64,000 nucleotides of DNA from Bacillus sp. Bos-x628 (lineage in GTDB: Bacteria; Bacillota; Bacilli; Bacillales; Bacillaceae): assembly GCF_040500475.1 (NCBI RefSeq), contig NZ_CP159358.1:3038001-3102000 (forward strand). Direction: 5' to 3'. Under the pieces are notes generated by a model. The model made no database searches. It was not told where the DNA came from and saw only the letters and a program-made list of their open reading frames with translations. Within the stretch, counting starts at the first letter, position 1; each line of letters starts with the position of its first letter. Of this stretch, positions 38,736 through 48,805 are shown piece after piece. The position numbers and the translations under genes were made by a program.

Positions 38736-38748
38736 TATGATCATATAA

Positions 38749-38782
38749 ATAAAAAAGCAGCCAATTGATCTTCAATCGGCTG
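38749..38782 (-). terminator. Minus-strand terminator upstream of ytmP
   Basis: On the minus strand CAGCCGATTGA pairs with TCAATTGGCTG across a 3-base loop and is followed by CTTTTTTA. No minus-strand gene lies closer than ytzH, which ends at 39643, so it appears to end the ytzH transcript. Confidence 0.75.
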
Positions 38783-38845
38783 AATTTTGTCGACTAAAAA
38801 AGCGTGATTCAAAATATTTTAAGAAATGATGGGTTGAAAATTGAT

Positions 38846-39646
38846 ATGAACTGGTTGGGACAAATATTAGGTAGCGAATGGCACATCTCTCCTGCTGGAG
38901 GCGCTACGGGAGATGCGTACTTCGCAACACACAATGACCAAAAGCTATTTTTAAAACGCAATACATCACCGTTTCTTGCGGTTTTGTCAGCTGAAGGCAT
39001 TGTGCCAAAGCTTGTCTGGACAAAACGAATGGAAAATGGGGATGTCATTACAGCACAACATTGGCTCAGTGGCAGAGAGCTAAAGCCTAAGGACATGAAT
39101 GAACGTCCTGTTGCGGAACAGCTAAGAAAAATCCACACATCAAAAGAATTGCTCGATATGCTTAAAAGGTTAGAAAAGCACTCGCTTGACCCAGCATCCA
39201 TTCTGATGCACATCAAGCAGTCTATTTTAAAAGAGCAAATTAATTCCAATGACATAAAGCGTGCCATTCAGTACTTAGAGAAGCATGTAGATGCGGTCCA
39301 TTATGAGGATAAGGTCGTGTGCCATTGTGATCTCAATCATAATAACTGGCTACTGACAGATGAAAATCAGCTCTATCTCATTGATTGGGATGGTGCCATG
39401 ATTGCGGACCCAGCGATTGATCTAGGACCTCTTTTGTATCATTATGTGGAAGAAGAGAATTGGGAAAACTGGCTCTCCATGTATGGCGCTCCGCTGACGG
39501 ACAATTTGCGAAAACGCATGGCTTGGTACGTGCTTGCAGAAACGGTATCCTTTGTCGTATGGCATAAAAGAAAAGGAAATGAGAAGGCACTAAAAGAGGT
39601 GCAAGCCGAACTAAGCGCATTGCTCAAACGGTTAAACATTCATTAA
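38846..39646 (+). CDS. ytmP: Aminoglycoside phosphotransferase/CotS-type kinase-like protein YtmP
   Basis: 266 residues from ATG (MNWLGQILGSEWHI). The ribosome binding site is weak, and a GTG at 38804 would add 14 residues. Protein-kinase-like fold of the APH family: N-lobe KLFLKRNTSPF with the ATP lysine, catalytic loop VCHCDLNHNNWLL (Asp as base, Asn as metal ligand) and metal motif LIDWDGAM. The substrate is unknown. Its stop codon overlaps that of ytzH on the other strand. Confidence 0.85.
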   Translation: MNWLGQILGSEWHISPAGGATGDAYFATHNDQKLFLKRNTSPFLAVLSAEGIVPKLVWTKRMENGDVITAQHWLSGRELKPKDMNERPVAEQLRKIHTSKELLDMLKRLEKHSLDPASILMHIKQSILKEQINSNDIKRAIQYLEKHVDAVHYEDKVVCHCDLNHNNWLLTDENQLYLIDWDGAMIADPAIDLGPLLYHYVEEENWENWLSMYGAPLTDNLRKRMAWYVLAETVSFVVWHKRKGNEKALKEVQAELSALLKRLNIH

Positions 39647-39918
39647 GACAGTGGAATGTTCTCGACCCACTCAGACAGATGAGATTGATGCTCCTCGATA
39701 TGCGCATCAATTGAACTGACGGTCGCTCCTTTTTGACTATATTCATAAATATCGGTTAAAAGCTGACGGATATCCGCATCGAGATCCTCTTTTGCCAGCA
39801 TTAATTGAATCACACGTCCCACCTGTTCATATTCTGCAACAGTACCACAGCAATCAAGCTGATGATCGGTTAAAATATCTTTGATTAATTGAAGCTGATG
39901 TTGACGGTTTAATCCCAT
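39643..39918 (-). CDS. ytzH: YtzH-like protein, function unknown
   Basis: 91 residues behind AAAGGAGC. A small helical cytosolic protein with an N-terminal HQHQLQLIKDIL, a CCGT pair of cysteines near residue 22 and a C-terminal HIEEHQSHLSEWVE. It matches the YtzH family confined to Bacillaceae. Convergent with ytmP; the two stop codons share three bases. Confidence 0.82.
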   Translation of the reverse strand: MGLNRQHQLQLIKDILTDHQLDCCGTVAEYEQVGRVIQLMLAKEDLDADIRQLLTDIYEYSQKGATVSSIDAHIEEHQSHLSEWVENIPLS

Positions 39919-39989
39919 ACGTATGCTCCTTTTTGCGTGTCGTTTATGTGGTTAAACTGTGCATCAAGCTTTTATTTTATACATACGAC

Positions 39990-40021
39990 AGATCAGCTCA
40001 GCGAAAGGCTGGTCTTTTTTC
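39990..40021 (+). terminator. Plus-strand terminator beyond ytzH
   Basis: AGATCAGC pairs with GCTGGTCT (one G-U), 10-base loop, six T. The nearest plus-strand gene upstream is ytmP, 344 bases back across ytzH. Confidence 0.72.
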
Positions 40022-40106
40022 ATATACGCATATCAGATGCTGTCTTGCGGCTCTTCATGTTTCATGGTATCTTGATAAAATGTAAAGAAAATAGAGGTGT
40101 ATCAAA

Positions 40107-40748
40107 TTGAGAATGCGGCATAAACCATGGGCTGATGATTATTTAGCTGAAAATGCTCATATTGCCCTAGCAAACCCTGAACAGTATAAAGGAAAATGGC
40201 ACGAGCTGTTTGGAAATGATCATCCAATTCATATCGAAGTCGGTACAGGAAAAGGGAGCTTTATTGCTGGAATGAGCAAGCTTCATCCTGACATCAACTA
40301 TATTGGCATTGAATTGTTTAAGAGCGTCATTGTAACAGCTGTAGATAAAATCAAAGAAACAGATGTCCAAAATGTGAAGCTGCTCAATATTAACGCAGAC
40401 ACGCTTACAGACGTGTTTGCCGAAGGTGAGATAGATCGAGTGTACTTAAATTTCTCTGATCCATGGCCAAAAACAAGACATGAAAAACGTAGATTGACCT
40501 TTAAAGCATTTTTAGAGCGATATGAACATATCCTCTGCCCAGGCGGTGAATTGCATTTCAAAACAGATAATCGCGGATTATTCGAATACTCCTTGAAGAG
40601 CTTTTCTGCTTACGGACTCCTCTTAACTTATGTGAGCCTTGATTTACATGCGGATGGACTAGAAGGAAATGTGATGACCGAATATGAAAAGAAATTCTCT
40701 TCTATGGGACAGCCCATCTATCGATCAGAAGTAAAGTTCCCAGAATAA
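40107..40748 (+). CDS. trmB: tRNA (guanine-N7-)-methyltransferase
   Basis: 213 residues from TTG ([13 protein letters not shown]) behind AGAGGTG. SAM motif [15 protein letters not shown], catalytic/tRNA-binding motif [16 protein letters not shown], and the [10 protein letters not shown] strand are all TrmB hallmarks. Makes m7G46 in tRNA. Followed by a strong terminator. Confidence 0.96.
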   Translation: MRMRHKPWADDYLAENAHIALANPEQYKGKWHELFGNDHPIHIEVGTGKGSFIAGMSKLHPDINYIGIELFKSVIVTAVDKIKETDVQNVKLLNINADTLTDVFAEGEIDRVYLNFSDPWPKTRHEKRRLTFKAFLERYEHILCPGGELHFKTDNRGLFEYSLKSFSAYGLLLTYVSLDLHADGLEGNVMTEYEKKFSSMGQPIYRSEVKFPE

Positions 40749-40756
40749 CATGTGAA

Positions 40757-40797
40757 AAAAGCTGGCTGCAACAAGGTGTTGTGGTCAGCTTTTTTTC
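40757..40797 (+). terminator. Terminator of trmB
   Basis: AAAGCTGGCTGCAAC pairs with GTTGTGGTCAGCTTT (three G-U), followed by further T. Confidence 0.85.
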
Positions 40798-40869
40798 ATG
40801 ACAAGAGCCGATTGGTACATGCGATTTCTGGGCGTATTTGCTACGATAGAAGTAGGAGGGATGGCAGCA

Positions 40870-41718
40870 GTGGAAACAATGAAAATAGGTGAAATTGAGT
40901 TGGTCTGGTTAAACGGGGGAGATACTCACATGGACGGGGGTGCTATGTTTGGTGTAGTGCCAAAGCCTTTATGGTCGAAAAAATACCCTGTAAACGATCG
41001 AAACCAAATTGAGTTGCGATGTGATCCCATTCTCATTAGATGGAATGGTCTTCATATGTTAGTAGATTCGGGCATCGGATCAGGTAAACTGACTGATAAA
41101 CAAAAACGAAATTATGGTGTCACAGAGGAGACAAAAGTTGAAGAATCACTTGCCACTCTAGGCCTTCAGCCAACAGATATCAATAAGGTATTAATGACAC
41201 ATCTACATTTTGATCATGCTAGCGGGTTAACCAAATGGGAGGGAGACAAGCTCGTTTCTGTCTTCAAAAATGCAGAGATTATCACGTCAGCTATCGAATG
41301 GGATGAAATGAGACAACCGAATATCCGTTCAAAAAATACATATTGGAAAGAAAACTGGGAGCCAGTATCTGATCAGGTGGTCACATTTGAGCAGAGTCTC
41401 GACGTGACAGACGGTATTCAAATGCATCATACAGGCGGGCATAGCAACGGACACAGTATCTTAACACTGACAAGTAACGGAGAAACAGCCATTCATTTAG
41501 CTGATATCATGCCGACACATGCGCATAGAAATCCACTTTGGGTGCTTGCATATGATGATTATCCAATGACCTCAATACCAGCCAAACAAAAGTGGCAAGC
41601 ATTTGCTGAAGAAAAAGATGCGTGGTATTTGTTTTATCATGATGCCATTTATCGCGCTGTCAAGTGGGATCAAGAAGGACACCTCACACATAAAGTCAAA
41701 AGAGCAAAAGGGGTATAA
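40870..41718 (+). CDS. ytnP: Metallo-beta-lactamase-fold lactonase YtnP
   Basis: 282 residues from GTG ([13 protein letters not shown]), 10 bases after AGGAGG; the 24-codon longer frame begins in the trmB terminator. The dinuclear zinc motif is [11 protein letters not shown] near residue 110, with further ligands in [10 protein letters not shown] and LADIMPTH. In Bacillus YtnP acts as an N-acyl homoserine lactonase, quenching quorum signals of other bacteria. The catalytic motif is intact. It may be co-transcribed with malS, since no terminator is visible between them. Confidence 0.9.
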   Translation: METMKIGEIELVWLNGGDTHMDGGAMFGVVPKPLWSKKYPVNDRNQIELRCDPILIRWNGLHMLVDSGIGSGKLTDKQKRNYGVTEETKVEESLATLGLQPTDINKVLMTHLHFDHASGLTKWEGDKLVSVFKNAEIITSAIEWDEMRQPNIRSKNTYWKENWEPVSDQVVTFEQSLDVTDGIQMHHTGGHSNGHSILTLTSNGETAIHLADIMPTHAHRNPLWVLAYDDYPMTSIPAKQKWQAFAEEKDAWYLFYHDAIYRAVKWDQEGHLTHKVKRAKGV

Positions 41719-41741
41719 AAGATGATCTGCATGTTTTTTCG

Positions 41742-41781
41742 CCTTTCACACAAAATAACCACAAAATGAACTTGTGAAAGG
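41742..41781 (+). promoter_or_regulatory. Hairpin covering the malS ribosome binding site
   Basis: CCTTTCACA (41742-41750) pairs perfectly with TGTGAAAGG (41773-41781), whose AAAGG belongs to the malS Shine-Dalgarno site AAAGGAAG (41777-41784). Loop of 22 bases, no T run. Confidence 0.55.
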
Positions 41782-41791
41782 AAGAGTGCAG

Positions 41792-43489
41792 GTGAATCAA
41801 TTTTATCGAGTACATGGTCAAATCATCGAGACGACATTAAGAGGGATGGAAGTCTTGTCTGTCCCTTATTTAAACAAAGGGGTCGCGTTTACAAAGGAAG
41901 AGCGGGAGGAGCTTGGTCTAAAAGGATTCCTACCGCCGAAGGTATTAACATTAGAAGATCAGGCAAAGCGTGCATACGAGCAGTTTAAAGCCCAGCCGGA
42001 TGCGCTTGGCAAAAACATTTATTTAACGGCTCTTCACGACAGAAACGAAGTGCTGTTTTATAAATTATTAAATGAACATTTAGCTGAAATGCTTCCAATC
42101 GTATACACTCCGACAGTCGGTACTGCCATTCAGCGTTATAGTCATGAATATCGAAAACCAAGAGGTCTATATTTATCCATTGATGACCTTGACGAGATGG
42201 AAGATATTTTCGCCTCATATGGTGTGAATGAATCCATTGATTTAATCGTGGCAACGGATGCTGAAGGCATATTAGGCATCGGAGACTGGGGAGTCGGCGG
42301 AATTGCGATTTCTGTTGGGAAATTGGCTGTTTACACTGCGGCAGCAGGCATTGATCCTAGCCGTGTACTGGCGGTTGTACTTGATGCAGGAACGAATCAA
42401 GAGAGCCTGTTAAATGATCCGCTTTATGTCGGAAACCAGCATTCTCGTGTACGCGGTGAGCGCTATGACCAGTTTATTGATCGATATGTAGAGCTTGCAC
42501 GAGCGACTTTTCCAAATGCCCTGCTTCACTGGGAAGACTTTGGCACAAAGAATGCACGCGCCATTTTGGAAAAATACAAGGATCATATATGTACATTTAA
42601 TGATGATATTCAAGGAACTGGAGCAGTCTCACTTGCAGCAGTGCTATCTTGTGCAAAAGCATCAAAGATTCCGCTGAAAGACCATCGAATTGTCATTTTT
42701 GGAGCAGGTACAGCAGGAATAGGAATTGCTGAACAAATTCGTGATGCCATCGTGAGAGAGGGTGTCAAAGAAGAGGAATCATACGGGCGTTTTTGGTGCA
42801 TTGATAAAAATGGATTACTCACAGATGATTCGACTGAAATACTACAGTTCCAAAAGCCATATGCAAGAACTTCTGAGGAAGTAAAGGACTATGCCCGTAA
42901 TGGTCCAAAGCATTCGATTGATTTATTGGAGGTAGTGAAGCAGGCTAAACCAACCATTTTAATTGGAACATCTACAGTGGGCGGAGCATTCACTGAGGAA
43001 ATCGTGAAAGAAATGGCGTCACACGTCGAGCGTCCAGCTATTTTACCAATGTCTAACCCGACACCTCTTTCAGAAGCGAAGCCAGAAGATCTGATCGAGT
43101 GGACAGAAGGACGTGCACTTGTGACAACAGGAAGTCCATTTGATCCTGTTGAATATAATGGGGTTACCTATGAAATTGGTCAGGCAAATAATGCTCTTGT
43201 CTTTCCTGGCCTTGGTCTTGGAACCATTGTGTCTAAAGCCCGTCTGATGACAAATAGCATGTTTGTTGCGAGTGCTGAAGCCATTGCCAGTATGGTGAAT
43301 ATCGGAAAACCGGGTGCGGCGATGCTGCCAAGTGTCGATCAGCTTCGAACGGTTTCAGCCACAGTGGCTGTCCGTGTGGCGCAAGCGGCCATTGACGAAG
43401 GCGTTGCACAAGAGACACCTGAGGATTTAATACAAGCTGTACAAGATGCAATGTGGCATCCAGTTTATAAAAAAATCAAAGCCATATAA
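41792..43489 (+). CDS. malS: NAD-dependent malic enzyme MalS
   Basis: 565 residues from GTG ([19 protein letters not shown]), 7 bases after AGGAAG. Large-type malic enzyme converting malate to pyruvate and CO2. Active-site Tyr in [13 protein letters not shown], catalytic Lys/Glu region WEDFGTKNA, metal-site [11 protein letters not shown], and Rossmann motif [13 protein letters not shown] near residue 303. Length agrees with MalS of B. subtilis (about 566) rather than the shorter YtsJ. Confidence 0.92.
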   Translation: MNQFYRVHGQIIETTLRGMEVLSVPYLNKGVAFTKEEREELGLKGFLPPKVLTLEDQAKRAYEQFKAQPDALGKNIYLTALHDRNEVLFYKLLNEHLAEMLPIVYTPTVGTAIQRYSHEYRKPRGLYLSIDDLDEMEDIFASYGVNESIDLIVATDAEGILGIGDWGVGGIAISVGKLAVYTAAAGIDPSRVLAVVLDAGTNQESLLNDPLYVGNQHSRVRGERYDQFIDRYVELARATFPNALLHWEDFGTKNARAILEKYKDHICTFNDDIQGTGAVSLAAVLSCAKASKIPLKDHRIVIFGAGTAGIGIAEQIRDAIVREGVKEEESYGRFWCIDKNGLLTDDSTEILQFQKPYARTSEEVKDYARNGPKHSIDLLEVVKQAKPTILIGTSTVGGAFTEEIVKEMASHVERPAILPMSNPTPLSEAKPEDLIEWTEGRALVTTGSPFDPVEYNGVTYEIGQANNALVFPGLGLGTIVSKARLMTNSMFVASAEAIASMVNIGKPGAAMLPSVDQLRTVSATVAVRVAQAAIDEGVAQETPEDLIQAVQDAMWHPVYKKIKAI

Positions 43490-43493
43490 AAAG

Positions 43494-43530
43494 AAGCTTC
43501 GCAAGGATCATTTCTTTGCGAAGCTTTTTT
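43494..43530. terminator. Bidirectional terminator between malS and ytzB
   Basis: AAGCTTCGCAA pairs perfectly with TTGCGAAGCTT, flanked by A and T runs. Confidence 0.9.
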
Positions 43531-43531
43531 A

Positions 43532-43846
43532 TCAAGCGACAGAATCAATGACATCAACGATCATACCGGTTTTTGCATCAATCATCACTTCGTACTGTTC
43601 AAGCTCGCCAAAGGCAGAGCGGGTAATGCCAGATTTGTATACATCAATTGTTTCACCATTTACGGTATACGGCTCTGGTACAGTATAAATCCAAGAGCCA
43701 TCAATCGGGCCGCGCTGTTTAAAAGCAGATTTTACAATTTTTAACGCTTTTTCAGACGAGATATACGTAGGGAAACATACTTTTTTTGCAACAATTGCAG
43801 CGGCTACGCCAATACTCGCACCAATCAGAACATGTTTTAATTTCAA
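43532..43846 (-). CDS. ytzB: PepSY-like membrane-anchored protein YtzB
   Basis: 104 residues from TTG (MKLKHVLIGASIGVAAA) behind GGAGGTG; the ATG at 43897 has no site. One N-terminal helix (5-22) and a PepSY-type domain with SEKALKIVKSAFKQRG and YEVMIDAKTGMIVDVI. PepSY domains often inhibit or sense extracytoplasmic enzymes; the partner is unknown. Confidence 0.82.
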   Translation of the reverse strand: MKLKHVLIGASIGVAAAIVAKKVCFPTYISSEKALKIVKSAFKQRGPIDGSWIYTVPEPYTVNGETIDVYKSGITRSAFGELEQYEVMIDAKTGMIVDVIDSVA

Positions 43847-43952
43847 CGTGCTGCACCTCCGTATTGCTGTTTTTTCCATTATACAAAACTTGTCCATTGA
43901 TGTTAAGGAATCCGAATACTTGAGAGCATATTCAAAAAATCAAGAGAGATAC

Positions 43953-43981
43953 TTGGAAAACCGAAAGAATTCTTATAGTAT
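43953..43981 (+). promoter_or_regulatory. Promoter of ytoP
   Basis: -35 TTGGAA (43953-43958), 17-base spacer, -10 TAGTAT (43976-43981). Confidence 0.7.
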
Positions 43982-44045
43982 AAAGTGAGTGTTATTTTTA
44001 TAGGAATATATATGGTCATGACATAGAAAAGAGGTCAACGATAGA

Positions 44046-45119
44046 ATGAACGAAGAGACATTGTCGCTTTTCCGAAATTTAACAGAATTACAAGGAACCC
44101 CAGGTAATGAGCACCATGTGCGTGCTTTTATGAAACGCGAACTTGAGAAATATGCAGATGAATTGATCCAAGATCGACTTGGTGGTGTGTTTGGTATTCG
44201 GAAAGGACCAGAAAAAGCACCTGTCGTAATGGTTGCTGGTCATATGGATGAAGTTGGTTTTATGGTATCGTCGATTACAAAGAACGGAATGATTCGGTTT
44301 CAAACCCTTGGTGCCTGGTGGAGTCAGGTGATGCTTGCTCAACGTGTAGACGTCCACACAGATCACGGACCGATTCCAGGTGTCGTGTCAAGTACACCTC
44401 CTCACCTTCTGACACCAGAACAAAAAAGCAGATCTGTAAAGCCTTCAGATATGCTTATAGACATTGGTGCCGATAGTGCGGAAGAGGCGAAAGAGCTTGG
44501 CATTCGGCCAGGTCAGCAAATTGTGCCTGCCACTGTCTTTACCCCAATGGCCAATCCGAAAAAGATTTTAGCCAAGGCATGGGATAACCGATATGGCTGC
44601 GGACTCGCTATTGAATTATTAAAAGAGTTAAAAGACGAAACGCTTGCATGTCAGTTGTATTCAGGAGCAACTGTGCAGGAGGAAGTAGGACTAAGAGGTG
44701 CAGAAGTTGCTGCCAACATGATTAAGCCAGATCTTTTCTTTGCTTTAGACGCGAGTCCAGCAAATGACGTCACTGGTGATAAAACACAATTTGGACAGCT
44801 TGGAAAAGGCACACTTCTTCGTATTTTTGATCGAACGATGTTGACGCACCGGGGCATGAGAGACTTTGTGCTCGATACAGCAGAAACGTATAACATTCCA
44901 TATCAATACTTCGTATCGCCTGGCGGTACTGACGCTGGACGTGTGCATATCTCTAACCATGGAGTACCGTCAGCTGTGATTGGTGTATGTGCCCGTTATA
45001 TCCATACAAGTCATTCTGTTTTGCATGTGGATGATTATGCGGCAGCGAAAGAGTTAATCGTTCGTCTTGTAAAAAGCTGTGATCAAAGCACTGTGGATAC
45101 CATTTATCAAAACGTTTAA
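44046..45119 (+). CDS. ytoP: M42-family aminopeptidase YtoP
   Basis: 357 residues. Dinuclear metal peptidase of the TET/glutamyl-aminopeptidase class: [12 protein letters not shown] (first His/Asp), [15 protein letters not shown] (bridging Asp), [11 protein letters not shown] (catalytic Glu), [11 protein letters not shown] and the C-terminal [12 protein letters not shown] (His ligand). Cytoplasmic peptide turnover. Own promoter and terminator. Confidence 0.9.
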   Translation: MNEETLSLFRNLTELQGTPGNEHHVRAFMKRELEKYADELIQDRLGGVFGIRKGPEKAPVVMVAGHMDEVGFMVSSITKNGMIRFQTLGAWWSQVMLAQRVDVHTDHGPIPGVVSSTPPHLLTPEQKSRSVKPSDMLIDIGADSAEEAKELGIRPGQQIVPATVFTPMANPKKILAKAWDNRYGCGLAIELLKELKDETLACQLYSGATVQEEVGLRGAEVAANMIKPDLFFALDASPANDVTGDKTQFGQLGKGTLLRIFDRTMLTHRGMRDFVLDTAETYNIPYQYFVSPGGTDAGRVHISNHGVPSAVIGVCARYIHTSHSVLHVDDYAAAKELIVRLVKSCDQSTVDTIYQNV

Positions 45120-45127
45120 TGACTTTT

Positions 45128-45171
45128 AGAAACAAGGGCTGCCCGCATTCAAGGAGGCAGCCTTGTTTCTT
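45128..45171. terminator. Bidirectional terminator between ytoP and ytoQ
   Basis: AGAAACAAGGGCTGCC pairs with GGCAGCCTTGTTTCT with one bulged G. Confidence 0.8.
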
Positions 45172-45616
45172 ATTGTTGTTCGAAGACGTATGATAACGCC
45201 TTGATTGCTTGATTCACTGTTTCGACCGTGATATTGGCTTTGTTTGACAACTCTTTTAATGGATGGTGCAGTTCTTTTGGGCGTATCAAAATGAGCGGCT
45301 TCCCTTTGGCGATGGCAGATGACGCATCCATTGCGGTATTCCACTGTTTATATTTTTCACCGAAGCGAGCAATGACGACATCTGCCTTGTTTAACAAAAT
45401 TTCTGTACGAAAATTGTTTAAATCAGAAGCGGCATCATCTTTCAATATTGCATTTGGCTGCTCTCCGAGGATTTCTTCGCCGATGTTGTCTGAACGATCA
45501 TGATGTTCCATTGGACCAACGAATGTAACTGGTAGCTTTAAAGATTGACTTTTCTCCTTGATTTCATCACGCCATTGGCTATGAATTTCTCCTGCTAAAT
45601 ATACGGTTAATTGCAT
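45170..45616 (-). CDS. ytoQ: YtoQ family protein
   Basis: 148 residues from ATG (MQLTVYLAGEIHSQW) behind AGGAGGATATC. The fold resembles nucleoside 2-deoxyribosyltransferases, with VYLAGEIHS at the start, a DVVIARFGEKYKQWNTAMD segment and GKPLILIRPKELHHPL. It carries the YtoQ family name; no reaction has been assigned. Confidence 0.85.
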   Translation of the reverse strand: MQLTVYLAGEIHSQWRDEIKEKSQSLKLPVTFVGPMEHHDRSDNIGEEILGEQPNAILKDDAASDLNNFRTEILLNKADVVIARFGEKYKQWNTAMDASSAIAKGKPLILIRPKELHHPLKELSNKANITVETVNQAIKALSYVFEQQ

Positions 45617-45687
45617 AACGATATCCTCCTTGTGCACAAACTTAGTAAAGGTTTCCCTTGTTTCTTTTCATGTTACACAAGAAGTGC

Positions 45688-45717
45688 TTGATAAAGCAAA
45701 AAAAATATGATTATGAT
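45688..45717 (+). promoter_or_regulatory. Promoter upstream of the pfoR-like gene
   Basis: -35 TTGATA (45688-45693), 18-base spacer, -10 TATGAT (45712-45717). Confidence 0.6.
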
Positions 45718-45816
45718 ATTGATGGTAGAGGCTATTTATCATCGTAAGAAAACTACATACGATAGGAAGGACAAGCAATTTCGTCTTTCCTATGAGAAAG
45801 CAGGAAAACGACATTG

Positions 45817-46845
45817 ATGACTTATTTGAAAAGAAAGGGAGTTTCCCTTTCACCAAAGGTGTATTTCATTGATGCACTTTCTTATATGGCTTTAGGCTTA
45901 TTCGCTACATTAGTGGTAGGGCTCATCTTAAAAACAGCAGGCGGGTTGTTATCGCTTTCGTTCGTCGTTAAAATGGGGACACTTGCGATGGGGCTAATGG
46001 GACCAGCCATTGGCGTAGCGGTTGCCTATCGCTTGAATGCTTCTCCGCTGATCATTTTTGCAAGTGTTGTCTCAGGTGCCGCAGGAGCTGAGCTTGGTGG
46101 ACCTGCTGGTAGCTTTGTTGCTGCCTTAATTGGTGTAGAATTAGGCAAAGTTGTAAGTGGTGAGACAAGAATAGATATTATTTTAACACCGCTTATCACC
46201 ATGATGACAGGGTTTATGACCGCTGCTTCTATCGGACCAGGCATTGAGGCCATGATGACAGGACTAGGTAGACTCATCATGTGGGGAACAGATCAAAGCC
46301 CGCTTATCATGGGCATGCTTGTGGCAACTATTGTAGGGCTCGCCCTTAGTTCACCGATCTCAAGTGCTGCGCTTGCGCTCATGCTTGATTTAAGCGGAAC
46401 AGCTGCAGGTGCTGCAACGATTGGCTGCTGTGCTCAAATGATCGGCTTTGCTGTTGCAGGATTTAGAGAAAACCGCTTTGGCGGTCTCGCTGCTGTTGGC
46501 ATTGGGACGTCAAAACTTCAGCTTCCAAACATTGTGAGAAATCCCCTCATATTAATACCGCCGACGATTGCAGGGATCATTCTTGCGCCAATTGGTATTA
46601 TTGGTTTCGGTATGGTCAATAATGCGGCAGGAGCGGGCATGGGGACAAGCGGTCTTGTCGGACAATTAATGACACTCACTGTGATGGGGTTTCATCCGTC
46701 CGTCTTACTTGCGATTGCTCTCTTGCATATCGTTGGTCCGGCAGTGATTAGTTTGGTAGTATCAGAATGGATGAGAAAAAAGGGCTATATTCAATTCGGA
46801 GATTTGACCATACAAACAGGAGGAATCAAACATGAAAAAAATTGA
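45817..46845 (+). CDS. PfoR/PTS-IIC-type integral membrane protein
   Basis: 342 residues; ATG 9 bases after AGGAAA (a TTG three bases earlier is also in frame). About ten hydrophobic segments rich in Gly and Ala. The text [22 protein letters not shown] and repeated [18 protein letters not shown] loops match the PfoR/EIIC-2 family, first noted as regulators of perfringolysin but probably sugar permease-like. No IIA or IIB partner is nearby. The end overlaps ytpP by 14 bases. Confidence 0.78.
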   Translation: MTYLKRKGVSLSPKVYFIDALSYMALGLFATLVVGLILKTAGGLLSLSFVVKMGTLAMGLMGPAIGVAVAYRLNASPLIIFASVVSGAAGAELGGPAGSFVAALIGVELGKVVSGETRIDIILTPLITMMTGFMTAASIGPGIEAMMTGLGRLIMWGTDQSPLIMGMLVATIVGLALSSPISSAALALMLDLSGTAAGAATIGCCAQMIGFAVAGFRENRFGGLAAVGIGTSKLQLPNIVRNPLILIPPTIAGIILAPIGIIGFGMVNNAAGAGMGTSGLVGQLMTLTVMGFHPSVLLAIALLHIVGPAVISLVVSEWMRKKGYIQFGDLTIQTGGIKHEKN

Positions 46846-47152
46846 ATCAAACGAAGAATTACAAAAAGTTATTCAAGAAGACTTAACCGTATTACTATTC
46901 TCAGCTGACTGGTGCCCGGACTGCACATTTATTGAACCATTCTTGCCTGAGATTGAAGCAAATTATCCTGAATTCGAATACTTCTATGTCGACAGAGATC
47001 AGTTCATTGATACGTGTGCAGAGTGGGAAATTTACGGAATCCCAAGCTTTTTAGTCTTTAAAAACGGACAAGAGATCAACCGGTTTGTCAGCAAAGACCG
47101 TAAGACAAAGGAAGAGATTGAAGCATTTTTGAAAGATTCTCTTGTAAAATAG
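46832..47152 (+). CDS. ytpP: Thioredoxin-like protein YtpP
   Basis: 106 residues behind ACAGGAGGAATC. Thioredoxin fold with active site WCPDC (Cys28, Cys31) and cis-proline loop YGIPSFLVF. The CPDC pair differs from the CGPC of TrxA. Located in a series with ytpQ and ytpR, probably one transcript. Confidence 0.92.
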   Translation: MKKIESNEELQKVIQEDLTVLLFSADWCPDCTFIEPFLPEIEANYPEFEYFYVDRDQFIDTCAEWEIYGIPSFLVFKNGQEINRFVSKDRKTKEEIEAFLKDSLVK

Positions 47153-47172
47153 ACGAAAGGAGAGTCTGATAG

Positions 47173-47985
47173 ATGGCTAACATCACACCGAGACAGCTTG
47201 CCAATCAATTGAAAAGCCGTCTTGCCAATGACAACTGGTCACACCAGTTTGACCGGGAAAAAGATACACTTCGTATTGAAGATAAACAAACAGGTAAAGG
47301 CATCACGCTTGAGCTCCCACCTATTATTGCGAAGTGGGAAGTAAAACCGGATGAAACGATGGATGAAATCGTCTATTATGTCAAAGAGGCACTGAGCGCA
47401 ATGAAAGGCGAAGCCCAGCACATTTCAGGCAAAGAGAAACAAATTTATCCGGTCATTCGTTCGACTTCCTTTCCAGAGACATCAAGTGAAAATATTCCGC
47501 TCGTTTATGATGAGCATACTGCTGAAACAAGAATCTATTATGCACTTGATCTTGGAAGCACCTATCGGTTAATTGATGAGAACATGCTTCAAAAGGAAAA
47601 CTGGACAAAAGAGCGAATCAGGGAAACCGCAAGCTTTAACGTCCGCTCACTTGAAACCGTGGTGAAAACGGATGAAGTGGCAGGCAATCGCTTTTATTTC
47701 TTCCGTGCGAATGACGGATACGATGCAAGCAGACTGTTAAATGAATCAATTTTACAAGAATACGCGCAAAAAATAGAGGGGCAGATGGCCATTTCTGTTC
47801 CCCATCAAGATGTATTCATTATTGCAGATGTTCGCAATGATTCAGGCTATGATATTTTAGGGCAAATGTCGATGAGCTTTTTTGCAAGCGGGACTGTTCC
47901 GATTACCGCACTGTCATTTTTATATGACGAGGGAAAGCTTGAACCGATCTTTATCCTTGCGAAAAAAAGACCAAAACAGCAGTAG
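47173..47985 (+). CDS. ytpQ: DUF1444 family protein YtpQ
   Basis: 270 residues behind AAAGGAGAG. Matches the Bacillaceae-specific YtpQ/DUF1444 family: N-terminal [13 protein letters not shown], middle VIRSTSFPE and C-terminal [17 protein letters not shown]. No membrane segment and no catalytic motif that I can identify. Function unknown. Confidence 0.85.
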   Translation: MANITPRQLANQLKSRLANDNWSHQFDREKDTLRIEDKQTGKGITLELPPIIAKWEVKPDETMDEIVYYVKEALSAMKGEAQHISGKEKQIYPVIRSTSFPETSSENIPLVYDEHTAETRIYYALDLGSTYRLIDENMLQKENWTKERIRETASFNVRSLETVVKTDEVAGNRFYFFRANDGYDASRLLNESILQEYAQKIEGQMAISVPHQDVFIIADVRNDSGYDILGQMSMSFFASGTVPITALSFLYDEGKLEPIFILAKKRPKQQ

Positions 47986-48001
47986 AAGGGAATTTTGAGG
48001 A

Positions 48002-48607
48002 ATGAACGTTTTTTATAATGCAGAGGGTGTGGGTGATACACTCCTTATTTCGATCAAAGAAGTGACAAGAGAACAAGTTGATTTTGAGAGATTTGGAGAT
48101 GTTGTAAGAATTTTCAATCAAGACACAAAAGAAACGACCGGTTTTAATATTTTTAACGCTTCAACGTATATGAAAATGAAAGAAAATGGATCTGTGCCAC
48201 TATCAGAGACACTTGTTCAAGATATCAATGAAATTTTAAGCCGTAACGGTGTGAGTGAAACATTAACGGTTGATTTATCACCAAAGTTTGTGGTCGGTTA
48301 TGTGAAAGAAAAGAAAAAGCATCCTAACGCAGATAAATTAAGCATTTGTCAAGTGGATGTCGGCCAAGAAACACTGCAAATCGTGTGCGGTGCACCAAAT
48401 GTAGATCAAGGTCAATATGTAGTGGTTGCGAAAGTCGGTGCAGTGATGCCTAGTGGCTTGGTGATCAAAGATGCTGAGCTAAGAGGTGTTGCTTCAAGCG
48501 GAATGATCTGTTCAGCAAAAGAATTAGGTCTTCCTGATGCACCATCTGAAAAAGGAATCCTTGTACTAGAAGGAAGTTATGAAGCTGGAGAGCCTTTTGA
48601 AGGGTAA
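48002..48607 (+). CDS. ytpR: tRNA-binding OB-fold protein YtpR
   Basis: 201 residues. N-terminal DUF4479 part (about 1-90) followed by an EMAP/tRNA-binding OB fold: [39 protein letters not shown] and [13 protein letters not shown]. It resembles the first domain of PheT but stands alone. Last gene of the ytpP-Q-R group; ends before a terminator. Confidence 0.92.
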   Translation: MNVFYNAEGVGDTLLISIKEVTREQVDFERFGDVVRIFNQDTKETTGFNIFNASTYMKMKENGSVPLSETLVQDINEILSRNGVSETLTVDLSPKFVVGYVKEKKKHPNADKLSICQVDVGQETLQIVCGAPNVDQGQYVVVAKVGAVMPSGLVIKDAELRGVASSGMICSAKELGLPDAPSEKGILVLEGSYEAGEPFEG

Positions 48608-48650
48608 CCTCCCATAAACGGGCAGATACGAGCGAAGAATGTGTTATATC

Positions 48651-48686
48651 AAAGTCACTAAGTGCGTACTTAGTGACTTTTTTTCA
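48651..48686 (+). terminator. Terminator of ytpR
   Basis: AAAGTCACTAAGT pairs perfectly with ACTTAGTGACTTT, loop GCGT, long T run. Confidence 0.93.
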
Positions 48687-48805
48687 TCTACATAAATGAC
48701 GAACGACCAAAAGCGGTGCTTTTCTCGCTTTTCTGCTTGAAAAAGCAATGGTATACTAAAAATCGCCCAAGAAAATGTAAGGGGAGTTAAAGTGAGTGAT
48801 AAATC

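Noticed and set aside
38556..38744. 62-codon minus-strand frame ending in MPFSKSGELFGSFDEALV
   Set aside because: Its 5' part is the ytlR terminator, it has no ribosome binding site, and the minus-strand terminator at 38749-38782 lies just upstream, so it would need its own promoter, which is not seen.
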